Shown: positions 33,545-45,031 of the stretch, piece by piece
How the letters are laid out: every line of letters starts with the position of its first letter
How positions within the stretch are numbered: position 1 is the first letter of the stretch
From: Amyelois transitella
Lineage: Eukaryota > Arthropoda > Insecta > Lepidoptera > Pyralidae
Direction of reading: 5' to 3'
Assembly: GCF_032362555.1 (NCBI RefSeq)
Contig: NC_083520.1
Span: forward strand, 8,866,001-8,930,000
Length of the DNA: 64,000 nt
Program-made: the position numbers and the translations under genes
The notes under the pieces: model-generated
What the model was told of the DNA's origin: nothing
The model's database searches: none
Seen by the model: the letters and a program-made list of their open reading frames with translations, nothing else

Positions 33545-34345
33545 TTATTCATCATCAAAGTAATCAACATGTTCCCCAGGGGTGAACAGGCCTGCCTGCA
33601 GAACTTTCACACACTTCTGAGCTGTCATTTCAGGCTTCAGCAGAGTACCTTGCCTTTTGAAAGAAGTGAATACATCTTTCAAGTTGTCATTCACCGCTTC
33701 GGTGAGGACAAAATCAATCATGGCCGTCTCCACGGGCCCCGGGGAATAGTTAAGTACTTTGATGTGAGCCTTCTCAGCTGCCAACACTTTGAAATACATC
33801 TCCCTAGCTGCTTTACCACTGCAATAGTAAGCCATACCCCCCATTGGCTTGATAGCGCAGAGAGATGTTATGTTCACAATCACAACTCTATCATCTATCT
33901 CCTCAAAGATCTTGAGAAACTGAGTATTCAGGGAAATAACTTTAAACACATTGAGATCATAGTAATCCCTCAATTCATCCACATCGTCCATCTTCCATGT
34001 CTCCACAGCCAGGTTACCAAGAGAACCGACATTGTGAAAAATTAAAGATGTAACAAATCCCTTCACATCCCGCCCTTCTAGGGACTTGCGTAAGAGACCA
34101 TACATCTCAGAATTAGAAGACTTTGACAAATCAACCGACTCATAACGAACCTCCACATTAGGTGATGCGCATAGTTCTGCAGTTTTTGCCAACTCAATCT
34201 TGTTTCGTGCTAAAAGTAGCATCAGAGATTTAGGGCCGAGAAGTTTTGCAACTTCAACTGCGATAGCCCTGCCGATGCCTTGTGAGGCTCCTGAGACTAC
34301 ACAGTAAGTTGTTCCAGTCAAGTCGACTTGGGATGATGTAGCCAT
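33545..34345 (-). CDS. SPR: Sepiapterin reductase
   Basis: An intact single-exon frame of 266 residues starts at ATG 34345. This NADPH-dependent short-chain dehydrogenase makes tetrahydrobiopterin in the cytosol; in insects it also feeds pteridine pigments. The Rossmann motif is SGASQGIGRAIA (residues about 18-29), followed by LLLARNK. HNVGSLG stands in place of NNAG. The catalytic Ser is in NITSLCAIKP, with Tyr and Lys in YCSGK (the YxxxK motif), then SPGPVETAM. Length is close to the vertebrate enzyme. The C-terminus HVDYFDDE overlaps an AATAAA hexamer with the stop. The ATG lies 32 nt after the stop of the CCDC32-like frame. The product call rests on fold motifs plus the remembered SPR sequence. 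Confidence 0.9.
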   Translation of the reverse strand: MATSSQVDLTGTTYCVVSGASQGIGRAIAVEVAKLLGPKSLMLLLARNKIELAKTAELCASPNVEVRYESVDLSKSSNSEMYGLLRKSLEGRDVKGFVTSLIFHNVGSLGNLAVETWKMDDVDELRDYYDLNVFKVISLNTQFLKIFEEIDDRVVIVNITSLCAIKPMGGMAYYCSGKAAREMYFKVLAAEKAHIKVLNYSPGPVETAMIDFVLTEAVNDNLKDVFTSFKRQGTLLKPEMTAQKCVKVLQAGLFTPGEHVDYFDDE

Positions 34346-34377
34346 GATTACTTACAGTAGTTCTTGTGGATTGATAG

Positions 34378-34838
34378 TTATTCTTGCAGCAGCTTCTCAG
34401 ATTCAGTATCACCGATGACAGGGTCCAAATCACAGCCTTCTCTCATCAAACGATCAATGCAGTCGGCGCGGTATGCGGACAAGTTTTCGACAACTTTGTT
34501 CTTGTTTCTAATCTGCTTGAGTTTTCGCTCTGAAATGTAGATAGTGTTCAATTAGAATGGCGATAGAAGCGGTGTGCTGTGCGAAATGTGAATGCAATCG
34601 GGGCGGTGTCGAATAACGAAATGTAACGCGAACCTTCGCTGCGGTCACATTTCGTTGTGCAATATTGACAATTATCACTCCTTAATAGCCGACAAAATGA
34701 AAAACACATTAACTTACCCAATATAGCGAGATACTCGGCGGAGTCAGATAGCTTTTCAACCTGTGGCTCCGGTTTGAAATTGTCTTCAAATTCCGATACA
34801 ACCGCAGTAGTCTGTACTTTGTCACCCCAAGGATCCAT
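34378..34838 (-). CDS. CCDC32-like protein (AP2 assembly factor family)
   Basis: Two minus-strand exons, 34838-34718 and 34529-34378, join in phase 1 to give 90 residues. The start chosen is MDPWGDK, because a good acceptor (ttattttacag) lies just upstream, which suggests a spliced 5' leader; an in-frame upstream ATG would read through intron. The stretch SDSAEYLAILGERKLKQIR and the later CIDRLMREG resemble the conserved core of vertebrate CCDC32 (DSEVYLASLEKKLRRI, then CWDRFLQE, from memory). CCDC32 helps assemble the AP2 clathrin adaptor. The protein is acidic in its first half and predicted helical in its second. The stop is followed after 32 nt by the sepiapterin reductase ATG. The family call is moderately sure. 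Confidence 0.7.
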
Positions 34839-37084
34839 CAAATCTGTAAAATAAGCAACAGCCAAGGCAAGATTAGATTAAAGTCTGTACCTACTTATCT
34901 ATGTATTTAGTTCACGGATAAATCAATTAATAATCATTTTAAAATATGTTTTCGAAATTCTAAATACATTGTGACGTATAGTTTTACACTTACGAGCAGG
35001 CTGAAAGCCGAAACACTTTATTTCGTCGTAATTTTGTAAATTGAGAATATTAGCTGAAGTCAAAACACGAAGGAAAAAGGAAATTTATTCTGACATTGAC
35101 ATCTGATCTGACAACTGTCAACAGACAACAGACGAGGTCTTTATATGACAGTTCTTTTTCTGACAGTTGATAGTTCTAAACGGACAAGGATCATAATGAT
35201 TTACGTAGATTAATTTCTGCTTTCGTCTTTATGCTTGACAATCTTTAGCTTAGCTTTACTGGCAGAACGACTACTCAGCAATTGTCCTCTTTGGTGATAA
35301 TTACGGTGTGGTGTATCCTCTTTGAGGTGACCAAGGAGATTGTACGTAAAAAATTTCCTTGGATGTGTTCACAGATTAGAAAACATGGTGGGACTTACGT
35401 TCATCTTTAGATCAAGAGAAAGGGTCATTTGACCAGCAATTAACTAGAGTGGCGATGGGCTAGCAACTTGCTACTATCTTAATCAATAATAAGAGTATTT
35501 TTTGAGATTATTGGCACTGTTTTCCCTGTCAAGATTAAAAGAAGTAAATTAAATGTTAATAAGCGCTTAAAAATATGTTGAACTTGAACCTTGAACCGTG
35601 CGTTCATCAATGCAGTTGCAAAGAGTACCGGAATCTACGTAGGTATTCCTAGGTATTTTAATTTATTTATGTTGTTGTTGTCTAAAACTAATCTTATCAC
35701 CATGGTACATAAAGAAAGAATACAAGATACAAGAAAACATTACCGATAAGATACATATTACCTATCCAATGACTAAAAAGGTGGTGCCTTTTTAAACCAC
35801 CTTCAAAATAAGGTGGTTCTTAGTTTGACCTGTATGTATGTTTGTCCGCGATTATCTCGCGTTTCCGAAACGATTTTGATGCGGTTTTCAGAAAACTGTT
35901 AAATTTAGGAGAAGGGTTTAGAAAAACGACTTCAAAAAAGGAGAATATCGATTGGTAGTTCTCTCTTTACCAAATTTATGTCTTAGGAATTTTATATTAT
36001 ATATTTAAAAGTTAAAAATTCTAACTAGAATCTAACTCAAAACCACGGGCGATGCGAAAGCAAGTCTTGTTTTGCACACCATACACGTATTTACTTACAC
36101 TCTATGAGTACTCGCAAAGAACATATACGCAGATACATTTAAAATCCATCTTAGTGCTTATGAAATAGCGTTCAAAATGTAACTACTCATATTTTGCTAA
36201 CAGCAGAACTAGTATTACTATCGTATTCAAACGACGTTATCGCAGCAACTATAAAGTTGAATTTCGAATGCAATATTTCTGATAAAAAGCAGTTTTCACG
36301 GAGTTTCGAACGGCGGCCGCAGTAGACGCAGCTGCCCCTTCCCGCGTCTCTGGCACCTTCCCCCCGCCTCATACCCGCCCCGCGCGTGTCGCACTGTCAT
36401 AGAGTAAATAAATAACAAAATGATGCATTCATTACCAAGTTCCATTTTTCCTCTAAGATGACTGTGCTTTAAATATAGCTTAATGTTTATATTCTTTAGT
36501 TTTTGATAACAATCGCTATCGCTTTGGTAGCTTTCGGTAGACGTCGCTTTGGTAGCTATGCCTTGATAAAAAAACGTACTTGCGAAAGTTTAGGTAAAGA
36601 ATACCTACCATAAAAAAATCACAAAATTTACCTATACTTACTGAAATATTTTTTTTATTATACCGCGATGATGGAAACATGCCATTAAACATTTTTTAAT
36701 AAGTAATTTGAATTTCAAGGCAAGTAAAACCCTAACATTTTAGTAAAAACTGAGCGATTCAGTAAAAAAAATGATAGAGGCAAGTTATGTTTTCATATTA
36801 ATATCAAGAATCTTAATAATATACCATACTGACCTGTTTTCTTTTTTCATCATAAGTAGGTATATCACTCTTATATTGCTTGACTAAGTTATTAGCTTTA
36901 CTGCTAAGTGTCGTATAATCTATCTTAATTGCGAATTGGATACTGGGCATGGATAATGGTATAATAAAGACTACTGACGGTTCGTATCTCGTCTTTCTTT
37001 CTTTTCTATGTGTGTTACCGATTGCACCCTCCACTGTAGCTGTAACGCTTCGGGTCCTGAGGTCCGGTTAAATTTTCTACTCGT
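34839..37084. other. Intergenic region between CCDC32-like and Ski genes
   Basis: The left end should contain the promoter and 5' leader of the minus-strand CCDC32-SPR unit. A weak SINE family 1 relic lies near 35450-35545 (ggcgatgggctagcaacttg). A Helitron-like element spans about 35770-36070 (ttgtccgcgattatctcgcg, gattttgatgcggttttc). A GC-rich patch lies at 36300-36400. The remainder is AT-rich and unassigned. Confidence 0.45.
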
Positions 37085-37642
37085 CTTTCTATACCTACCA
37101 ATTTTGTCTTTGATACGGGCGGGCCGCGGCTTGCGCCGCCATTCTGGATATTTTGACGGGAAGGTCGGTCACGTGACACGGCGACGGGCGAGGGGCGCGG
37201 GGCGCCGGCTAGACTCTCCAGTAGCCGAGCCATCCGTCTGCTGCTTTGACTGCGGCCAGTCGCCGGAATCTACGCCCCAGTCTCAGGCGCTCGCCTTTAT
37301 TACGTCCTATTTCTTTCTCATGTTGCGATCGATTTGTAATCGAAATATTACTTCACTGAATGGAATGTGTCTCTATAGTGCGTGTTATATTTATATCTTG
37401 CAAAAAACACTTTCAAAACTGTGATAAACCGACATAAATTTTCATATTTTTGCACGGGTGTGCGAGTGGCGACGGGGCGGAGACGCCGCAAACGGGCGGC
37501 ATTCGCTCGGCCCGGCCGTCGCGACGGCTCAGCGCTAGTCAGACATGTTTCGATCGCGGCCGCAGAGCGTCGCGCTTGCCGGCGCGTAGGTCGCTCGTGA
37601 CATGCGCCTCTCGAGGTCCAGCGACGGTGGGGGTGACCGAAT
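37085..37642 (+). promoter_or_regulatory. GC- and CpG-rich 5' region of the Ski gene
   Basis: Base composition changes sharply to GC-rich with many CpGs (gcggcttgcgccgccattct, ggcgacgggcgaggggcgcg, gcggccgcagagcgtcgcgc) in an AT-rich background. The region leads directly into the Ski start codon. It is probably the promoter and 5' untranslated region, although GC-rich coding leaders were considered. An in-frame TGA at 37634-37636 closes the frame upstream of the ATG. Confidence 0.6.
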
Positions 37643-38449
37643 ATGGATGTAGTGACGCCTCATATAACCTCCGTGCTGAAAACATACCAGGCCAGCGCGC
37701 CGCGCAGCCTGCAAGGACCTGGCTGCGGGCGCGCGGAGCGGGAATGTAACGACGCGCCGCCGCCGCCGCCGCCGCGCGCGCCGCCGCCCATCCTGCTGGC
37801 CGCCGACCCCGTGCTCGGCGAGCGCGGCGAGACCGTGCTCGAGGGCGAGCCCATCTCGTGCTTCAGCGTGGGCGGCGAGAGGCGGCTGTGCCTGCCCCAG
37901 ATCCTGACCTCGGTGTTGACCAACTTTACCTTGGAGCAGATCAACCGCGTGTGTGATGAACTACAGATATACTGTTCGCGGTGCACGCCCGAGCAGCTGC
38001 ACGAGTTGAAGTCGACGGGCGTGTTGCCGCGCTCGGCGCCGTCGTGCGGGCTGATCACGCAGACGGACGCGGAGCGGCTGTGCGCGGCGCTGCTGCACGC
38101 GCCCGCGGCCTCGAGCCCGCACAAGCTGCCGGGGTTCCGGGTGTACCACGAGTGCTTCGGCGGCGGACGAGGGGTGTGCGCGCCCGACCTGAACCTAGTG
38201 CAGTGTTTAGAATGCCGGTCTTTGTACACGCCGCGGCGGTTCGTGTGCCACTCGCACGAGGCGGAGCACCGGACCTGCCACTGGGGGTTCGACTCGTCGC
38301 GCTGGCGGCGGTTCCTGCTGGTGGCCGACGAGGAGCAGGAGAAGGAGAAATGCGTGGCGCTGTTGGACGACTTGGCGGCGAAGGAGGCGGCTGCGCCCGC
38401 CCACGCGCCGCCTGTCGTCAAACATCAGCTGCCCTTGAAGAGAAAACAG
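37643..38449 (+). CDS. Snoo: Ski/Sno family transcriptional corepressor, first coding exon
   Basis: The exon encodes 269 residues and ends at a donor (aaacag then gtagga) in phase 0. The protein is a nuclear corepressor that binds Smad proteins and antagonises TGF-beta/Activin/Dpp-type signalling. After a proline-rich leader (about residues 38-50), the Ski/Sno/Dach domain runs from about residue 65: [20 protein letters not shown], then [16 protein letters not shown] and [17 protein letters not shown]. The Smad4-binding SAND-like domain follows (about 165-225), with [32 protein letters not shown] and its zinc ligands. It is much shorter than vertebrate SKI between the two domains. A TGA nine bases upstream fixes the start. 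Later exons were not found here. Codon use is extremely GC-rich compared with its neighbours. Confidence 0.93.
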
Positions 38450-39015
38450 GTAGGAGTCCAATTAGTAAATATTTGGTAAAAATCGTAGGGGATTCCTAGC
38501 TGAATCTGATTGGAATTCTTCCAACGATTGCCATGATCGTTTTTCATGTTACCTCACTCACCTAATTATATTATGTATTTTGCAATTTACGATCAATGAC
38601 ATTTTTAGGTACCTACTTGATCCTCACAAAGGAATGTAAAGAGATGAGAACTAAAAGGTAAAAGCGATATCTGTTGTGCGTTACTATATCTACTACCTAC
38701 ACGAATGATCTTACGAGAATCTTATTGGATGACACGACTCATAGTAGGTGAATATGAGACCCTTTCGTTTGTAAACAAGTCGTTTGTTATTCAAGGAGAG
38801 CTGTTAGAATTAAAATAACAATAATCAGGGCCGCATTGAGAGAACTGGGAGCCTTAGGGCAACAAGCGGCGAACGAACCCATTATTATTATTTTCCGAGT
38901 AAAAGTAATATTTATTATTTCTGCCCTTGTATTTAAAAAAAATATTTTATAACAAGTGAAAATAATTTAAAAAATCTAATACACCTGTATTGGATTCTTT
39001 ATTTTTTAATTACTA

Positions 39016-39198
39016 TCACTACATAGTATAAAACGAAGTCGCTATTTTAGTCTGTTTGTCTGTATGCTTAAATCTTTAAAATTACGCAACGGATTTTGAT
39101 GCGGTTTTTTGTAACAGGTAGAGTGATTCAAGAGGAAGGTTTTTATGTATAATTTTTTCCGAATTTTGCACCCGTGCGAAGCCGAGGCGGGTCGCTAG
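39016..39198 (+). mobile_element. Non-autonomous Helitron, type 1
   Basis: TCACTACATAGTATAAAAC at the left and gaggcgggtcgctag at the right lie between A and T. It is nearly identical to the two copies in the carrier gene region, suggesting recent spread. Confidence 0.8.
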
Positions 39199-39775
39199 TA
39201 TTCTACAAATGGAACTATTTAGACTTTTCTTCTGTGTCTCCTGAGCGAGCTGAGATAGCAGCCCCGCTAGGTGTACCCTAAATCCGGCCCTGTCTATATA
39301 TAATAATACGACACAGCTACGTTATCAAGCCGGTAGTCCGCTAAATTATACAGGTAGTATTACAATACACACAGTATACGTATACATATATTCCTGCAAA
39401 ACAAATTGTACGTAATATAAGAGTCAGAAACAGCTTTTATCTAACATTTTTATCGTGTAAACTCTCAAATGGAAAGTATGGCCCTGAAATATTTTTTATT
39501 CCGCTTAATGATAATAACCTCTGAGGACCTATGGTAGAAGCGAGGATGATGATCTCAAGGATATATTTGGAGAAACAGTGATCGTCAAGAATATTTGAAG
39601 AGAAATATAATTTGTAACGTAAAGGTAGAGCTGTAATCTCTGCGTACCCCCGTGGGAAAAAGCAGTGTTATATGAGTGTTATCTGTAAAACACTAATTGT
39701 TCTGATATTTGCTTAAAATATTTGTCGCTGCGGGTGTGTTGTTACCAACCAAACAAATCAGTCTGATAAAGAAAA

Positions 39776-39985
39776 CCCTACTAATATAAAAAATGCGAAA
39801 GTTTTTGAGTATGTCAGTATGGATGTTTGTTACTCTTTCACGTAAAAACAACTGAACCGATTACGATTAAATTTGGTATGTCGGTAGCTGAATACCCAGA
39901 ATAACATGTAGGCTACTTTTTATCCCCGGAGTTCCCGCGGGATTGATAGAGTTTCCATGCGGACGAAGTCGCGGGCGGCCTCTAG
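39776..39985 (+). mobile_element. Non-autonomous Helitron, type 2
   Basis: The left end is cctactaatataaaaaatgcg and the right end is gaagtcgcgggcggcctctag. The interior matches 22855-23059, including gtatgtcggtagctgaatac and ttcccgcgggattgatag. Confidence 0.7.
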
Positions 39986-40177
39986 CAAAATTATAAAACT
40001 TTGCAGAACCTTTTGGGAACCTAACCCATATTGGATCATGGCTGATGCCTGAATGTGCAGGTTTCCTTCCGATTGTTTCTAGCCGTTTAGTAAATTGTTA
40101 TCTTTGGTTATGTATAATTTATAACAGCGAACAGTCTCTAATAAGACTGAAAGGCCAAATTTAGCTGAATAGTTTAA

Positions 40178-42581
40178 CCCATTAGAGGCCAAATAAAAAC
40201 GCACATGTTAATTTTTAATTTTTCTTTATTTATTCATGAAAGAGGAGTACAAAAACAAATAAATCTGCTCGAAAATGAAAAAAAAACATTTTTTCAGGAA
40301 ATTACAGGGGTGTACCCAAATTGGCACAGTGGCCACCTAAGAGTGAAAATCAGCGAAACACGATTTTTCTATACAGAGTGTTTTCTTGCATTTTTTGCAC
40401 CCCCAACGGCTTCTATTATGACAAACAACACACCGTACACGTTTCACAAGTTTTTCAGGGACGTGGTTCTTACCATCTAATTGTAACCCATCAATATTTG
40501 ATGACGAAGGACGAGTGTTTTGTTTCTGAATTGAATGCCTGAGGTAGTATCTGGCTATGTTTCGCCTAAACAACAATTGGTCCATGGGATCTTCTTTAGC
40601 AAGGACATGTAGACGCCATGCGTTTGCTATGGTCATGTCAATCATGTAGGTAAATAGAACCCACCACCATTTCTTGCCATGAATCCCAATCCTATAGAGT
40701 GATATCGACTGGTCTAATTCATCCACTCCACCCATGCCTTTATTGTAATTTTGAAAGAGATGTGGAATCGTCACCTCAGCCTTCTCCTTTTTTTCTGGAC
40801 ACCATCTCTTTACAAGTCCTAAAGGCTCATATGAGTCGTAATTGGTAGCCATTGTGCAAATACTGTTATCTTTCCAGCGGACCAAAAGAATTTCATTATT
40901 TTTATCAAACCTGTAGTCATATACTGCTCGTGATTTTTTCATCATTTCCTTTACAGACGATAATGGGCATTTTTTGGTACGATTTTCTCTCACAGTTCCA
41001 GTGGCCCGAAATCCTGACTGACGTAAGTCATAGAGTAGATCACAGCTGGTAAAAAAATTATCAAAAAATACTTTATGATTTGCAGCATTCGTCGTCAATT
41101 TATTGAGTAGCAATTTTACTACTCTTGTACCAAGTGGCTCAGTGGTCGGCGTGGTAGACTTTCCACAGTAAATATCAAAGCTATAACAATATCCTGAAGA
41201 ACTTGCAGCAACCCAATTCTTGTAACCAAACCGAACAGGTTTGCCTCGAATAAATTGCTTGGCTGGATGATGGCCATAGTACCGAATCATTGATTCGTCG
41301 ATTGAAATAAACTCGTGAAAAATACCCCACTGGTTATATTTTTTCATGAGTACTTCGGACAATTTTCGGACCTTGAACATTTTATCAGAAGTAGTCGAAG
41401 CATCATTATTGTCTACCAAATGCAAGTTTCGTTTGATTTCTCTAAATCTATTTCTTGACATCGCTTTTGACACGACTTCTACGCCAACATCTTCATCCAA
41501 AGACCAATACATGTGTTCTCGAGGTAACTTATGGTAACCTGAAAGAATGAGTATTCCAAAAAATATCCTTAGCTCTTCAGTTGTGACACAAAAGTTGTGT
41601 CTATTATTTTGGCTCGCATAAAGATTGCTAAAGTGTACAATCATCTCAAATACTTCATCATCAAAAAGCTTTTCAAAAATTTGAACAGGAGTCAAATCTT
41701 TTAGTTGCTCTTTCACATGGTTCTCACAGAGTAACCGTTCCTCAGTTTCTTCGTATTGAGTAGAATAGTTAGGAGCACACTTTCGCCAAATTGGAATATT
41801 CAAGGCTTGACGACGAGATGGTACAGTGTTTCTGGATTGCTCTGCATGTGATGTACTACCTGTGTCTTTACGTGCTTTTTTTGCAGCCAAAGGCTCATCA
41901 TCACTACTGTCACCAGAGTCTGAAAGACTACCAATATTGTGAACAAATACTTCAATGTTACCAGGAACGTCATTTGGTAAGCTCGACGGCATCAAATCTT
42001 CGTCGAAACCCTCTTCTTCATCAGTAACAATACTTGGATCTGGAGGAATAATGGCTAGGTCATACTCCAAACCGTCATCACTATCCTCTATTATGTCATG
42101 AATGGCATCCTCAAGTCCTCTGTAGTTATTACTGGCGCTAAAAGTCTGTTTTCGACTCATCTTGAAGTCCTGAAATGAATATTCAATTATTGCACACTTG
42201 TAGCCACTGTACCAAAATTGGCACACCAATATTTACTTGACCGTATAATTGCATACATAAGATAAAAGTTACTAAATTTACATATAAACGTTTGTCCAAT
42301 ATCTTATTTTATAATAACTAAAACCACTATCACGATATCGTACATCGACCTGTCGTATAAGTAAATAATATGCACTTACCTCGATGCTTCTATAAATAGA
42401 TATTTTTAATTTATGAAAACAATATCACTTTTGATGTTTTATGCTTTTATTTAATTTTTTACCATAAGCGCACTCTTTTGCCTTCACAACTACGCAACAG
42501 AACATACACTGGTGTCAACACTTTTTTTATCTACCCTCAAAAAATAAGTGTTCCCAAATTGGCACGGTGGTCAAGAATGGG
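40178..42581 (-). mobile_element. piggyBac-type transposon, apparently complete
   Basis: The element is flanked on both sides by TTAA. Its ends are CCCATTAGAGGCC (left) and, reversed, CCCATTCTTGACC (right), so the terminal inverted repeats are about 13 bp. Three same-direction copies of an AATTGGCAC motif lie near 40318, 42213 and 42553. It carries one transposase gene on the minus strand. It is inserted in a SINE family 1 copy. Confidence 0.88.
40337..42160 (-). CDS. piggyBac-family transposase
   Basis: The protein is 607 residues from MSRKQTF. This start is preferred because a splice acceptor (ttcatttcag) lies 10 nt upstream of the ATG. A matching donor (atcgag then gtaagt at 42380/42379) lies upstream and predicts a 5' untranslated intron of about 210 bp. 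The acidic N-terminus (DLAIIPPDPS, DEEEGFDEDL) is typical of PGBD-like proteins. The catalytic Asp residues of the DDD triad are visible in SIDESMIRYYG, KVFFDNFFTS and GGVDELDQSISLYR. The C-terminus is a cysteine-rich zinc-binding domain (CVVCHNRSRWGCKKC, then SCFADFH). No frame break was seen, so it could be active. Confidence 0.92.
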   Translation of the reverse strand: MSRKQTFSASNNYRGLEDAIHDIIEDSDDGLEYDLAIIPPDPSIVTDEEEGFDEDLMPSSLPNDVPGNIEVFVHNIGSLSDSGDSSDDEPLAAKKARKDTGSTSHAEQSRNTVPSRRQALNIPIWRKCAPNYSTQYEETEERLLCENHVKEQLKDLTPVQIFEKLFDDEVFEMIVHFSNLYASQNNRHNFCVTTEELRIFFGILILSGYHKLPREHMYWSLDEDVGVEVVSKAMSRNRFREIKRNLHLVDNNDASTTSDKMFKVRKLSEVLMKKYNQWGIFHEFISIDESMIRYYGHHPAKQFIRGKPVRFGYKNWVAASSSGYCYSFDIYCGKSTTPTTEPLGTRVVKLLLNKLTTNAANHKVFFDNFFTSCDLLYDLRQSGFRATGTVRENRTKKCPLSSVKEMMKKSRAVYDYRFDKNNEILLVRWKDNSICTMATNYDSYEPLGLVKRWCPEKKEKAEVTIPHLFQNYNKGMGGVDELDQSISLYRIGIHGKKWWWVLFTYMIDMTIANAWRLHVLAKEDPMDQLLFRRNIARYYLRHSIQKQNTRPSSSNIDGLQLDGKNHVPEKLVKRVRCVVCHNRSRWGCKKCKKTLCIEKSCFADFHS

Positions 42582-45031
42582 TTAATGGATTTGAGATTCA
42601 CATAGTGTCTGTGCTAGCCCATAAAAGATAATAAATGTATATATATTTGTCATGGCTGCCAGTTTGTTTTTTTAAGATAACGTATTGTATAGTTATGTAA
42701 GAAGACGAATGTGATTGTGCATGATAGATATCACATAATGTTATTACTTGTTGAAGATATGTAAATAATGAAAAGAAAACGTGACTTGAATGATCTTTGA
42801 ACGCACAGCTATAACTATTAATCTAAGCTAAATATAGCAGGAAGGTGGTTTTGTGGTATTCAATAAGAAATAATTTTGCTAAATTTATTATTAATTGTTT
42901 TTTTATTACTATGAGATTGATTTAAAAGGTAGACCTCTATGATAATATGACCTGTTGGTTGTTCAAAGAATTAAGCTTACAAAGTTCCACGAAGGCCTAT
43001 GTTTGTCGAAACTTGTGACATTCTTTTGTAAATCTAGTTTTACAAAATAGTCAAAAAGGTATCCGATTAGAATTAACGCACAAATCACATATAGTAATAA
43101 AATAAGTAACAAACAAACAGGTACTAGGTCAACATACAATTTAGTTGATAAAATTGGCAAAAACAAGGCTTTATCAGTCTTGTACAGCATATAGATATGA
43201 TGTTTTTGTTTTGCGTCGATAGCAGAAAAGATAAACTGAAGAGCCTCTTTTGCATAGCCATAACAATAAAGTTGTTATTTTCATGATTTTCCTATACTTG
43301 TATGCCACTTTAAAAACTAATTAAGATTGTGAAATTCAAGAAAGGAAAACAAGAAAATGCTTGTTAACTCTAAGGATTGGGATCTCCTTTAAACGGATTA
43401 GCAATCTGTCATTATTAATGAAACTCATTTTAATGATAAAGCCATTTACGACTATTGACTATGCCTACCTCATAAACGAGAGCTAAACGTTAATAGTCAC
43501 AGCAAAAATCTTATCTTTATTTATTTTAAAACAAGTACCTATTTTACTACAAGTAAAACTGACTATTTTCGTCGAATGTCAGACCGTTATCAGCGGGATC
43601 AGTCCGCGAAATGTCATACTTTGGCATTAAGTTGATAAAGGCGTTATCATCAAGAATGATTTCTGTATTATATAAAAACGTGTTTGCTTGACTGAAGGTC
43701 ATTAAGACCCCAGTCACATGGTAGAGATAATCCTACCGTACCTAGAATTCCTATACTCGTACACGGTTACATTCAACACAAACCTATGGTTCTACCCAGG
43801 ACCTTTTTTAAGTAAGCTCCTGAGGACACAAAAATGTGGGGCTTTAAAAGACAAGGAGCTGCTTTTTGTTTCTTTTTTTTGCAGGGTGCGCGATTGCGAG
43901 TGTTTATCAAGTAACATATTTGGTTAAAAAACACGTGTTTCATATTTTTTTCTTTTAATAAGTATAACTTTTTGGAATAATCAAAATTAAAACTAAAACT
44001 ACTTATAAAAAAAATGATTACGGACTAAACATTTTAATCAACGATTGTAGACAATTGACGTGCCCCACGGTTTTATTTTAGTCTAGTCTATGCATATGTT
44101 TATAATTCCCACGACTGTATCTATTTTATTATTTTTTGGTTTTTAGTACATTTATATTAAACATTGCAATGTATGTTTAACATAAAACCGTTTAACTTAA
44201 AAAGTTTTTTTACCTATTTTTATAATTTCAGAATTGAATGTCGTTCTTTTGCAATTGTGGTTGTGAGCGACATTTTAGACCCAGATCCAAATCTGAATAT
44301 CTACAAAAATTTATCGAAATTTTCCGCCCTTAATTCAGCCCTGTGTGTCTGTGTTCAATTCCAAATAAAAGTTCTCTATCATTTTTCATCTAATCTAAAT
44401 ATCTTTTCAATCAATACACGATATTTATAGTTACAGAACCCCAAAGAGTTCCATAGTTTGGCTAAGCAACATCAAAATTACCTATTATCTAGCCACGGGT
44501 ATGTTAGACTTGCAAATTTTCTGCTATCGCTGGGGCACGAGCGACACAAGAACAAGTGAAGGTTAACTAGATATTAAGCATTGTCTTATTTCTAAAACTT
44601 GTTAATTGCGCATTTAGTTTTAAATAGAAATTCGCTTAAGTTTTCAGTTAAATTGTGATACGAAATCCATCTCAAAATTTCAATTCGCCAACACTCGGAT
44701 GTAGAGTTTGTTTCGAGACTGTAGACTTTGTCTATCCCGTAAGGGATAAAGACGTGATTGTATGTATGTATTAGTACCTACACGTCAAATTCCCTGATAA
44801 CATATCAGCTATAGCGATATATGTATTACCGAAAGTGTAGCTCTCTCTTTTTCTATTCCCAGAAGAATATAAATTAAAGACGAAGACAATAAATTCTTTT
44901 CAGCCTTGCTGAACCAAATATAGTCTTCTTCAGTTCCTGACAATTTCCATATATTATTGGGAAGTTAAAACATCCTATGACAGTTTCAAACGAAACTTAT
45001 AAATACAGGTAGAATTTTCTTCGTTAGTAGT

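Larger units (their letters stand above)
38450..40177. other. Probable first intron of Ski, left part
   Basis: No coding exon was recognised. It contains a type 1 Helitron (39016-39198) and a type 2 Helitron (39776-39985), both listed separately. The left part of the piggyBac-interrupted SINE starts near 40130. The remainder is AT-rich. Confidence 0.5.
40130..42640 (-). repeat. SINE family 1 copy split by the piggyBac element
   Basis: The left half reads aagactgaaaggccaaatttagctgaatag up to TTAA (40174-40177). The right half resumes after TTAA (42582-42585) with tggatttgagattcacatag and a gctagccca trace. In intact copies these join as gctgtttggcttaatgatagaattgagattc, so the transposon used a TTAA present in the SINE. 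Confidence 0.8.

Noticed and set aside
33569-34045. Plus-strand frame of 158 codons
   Set aside because: It lies wholly inside the sepiapterin reductase gene on the other strand and shows no family motif.
37660-38421. Long minus-strand frame of 253 codons opposite the Ski exon
   Set aside because: It is the antisense shadow of a very GC-rich coding exon. Its product is low-complexity, and the plus strand clearly encodes Ski.
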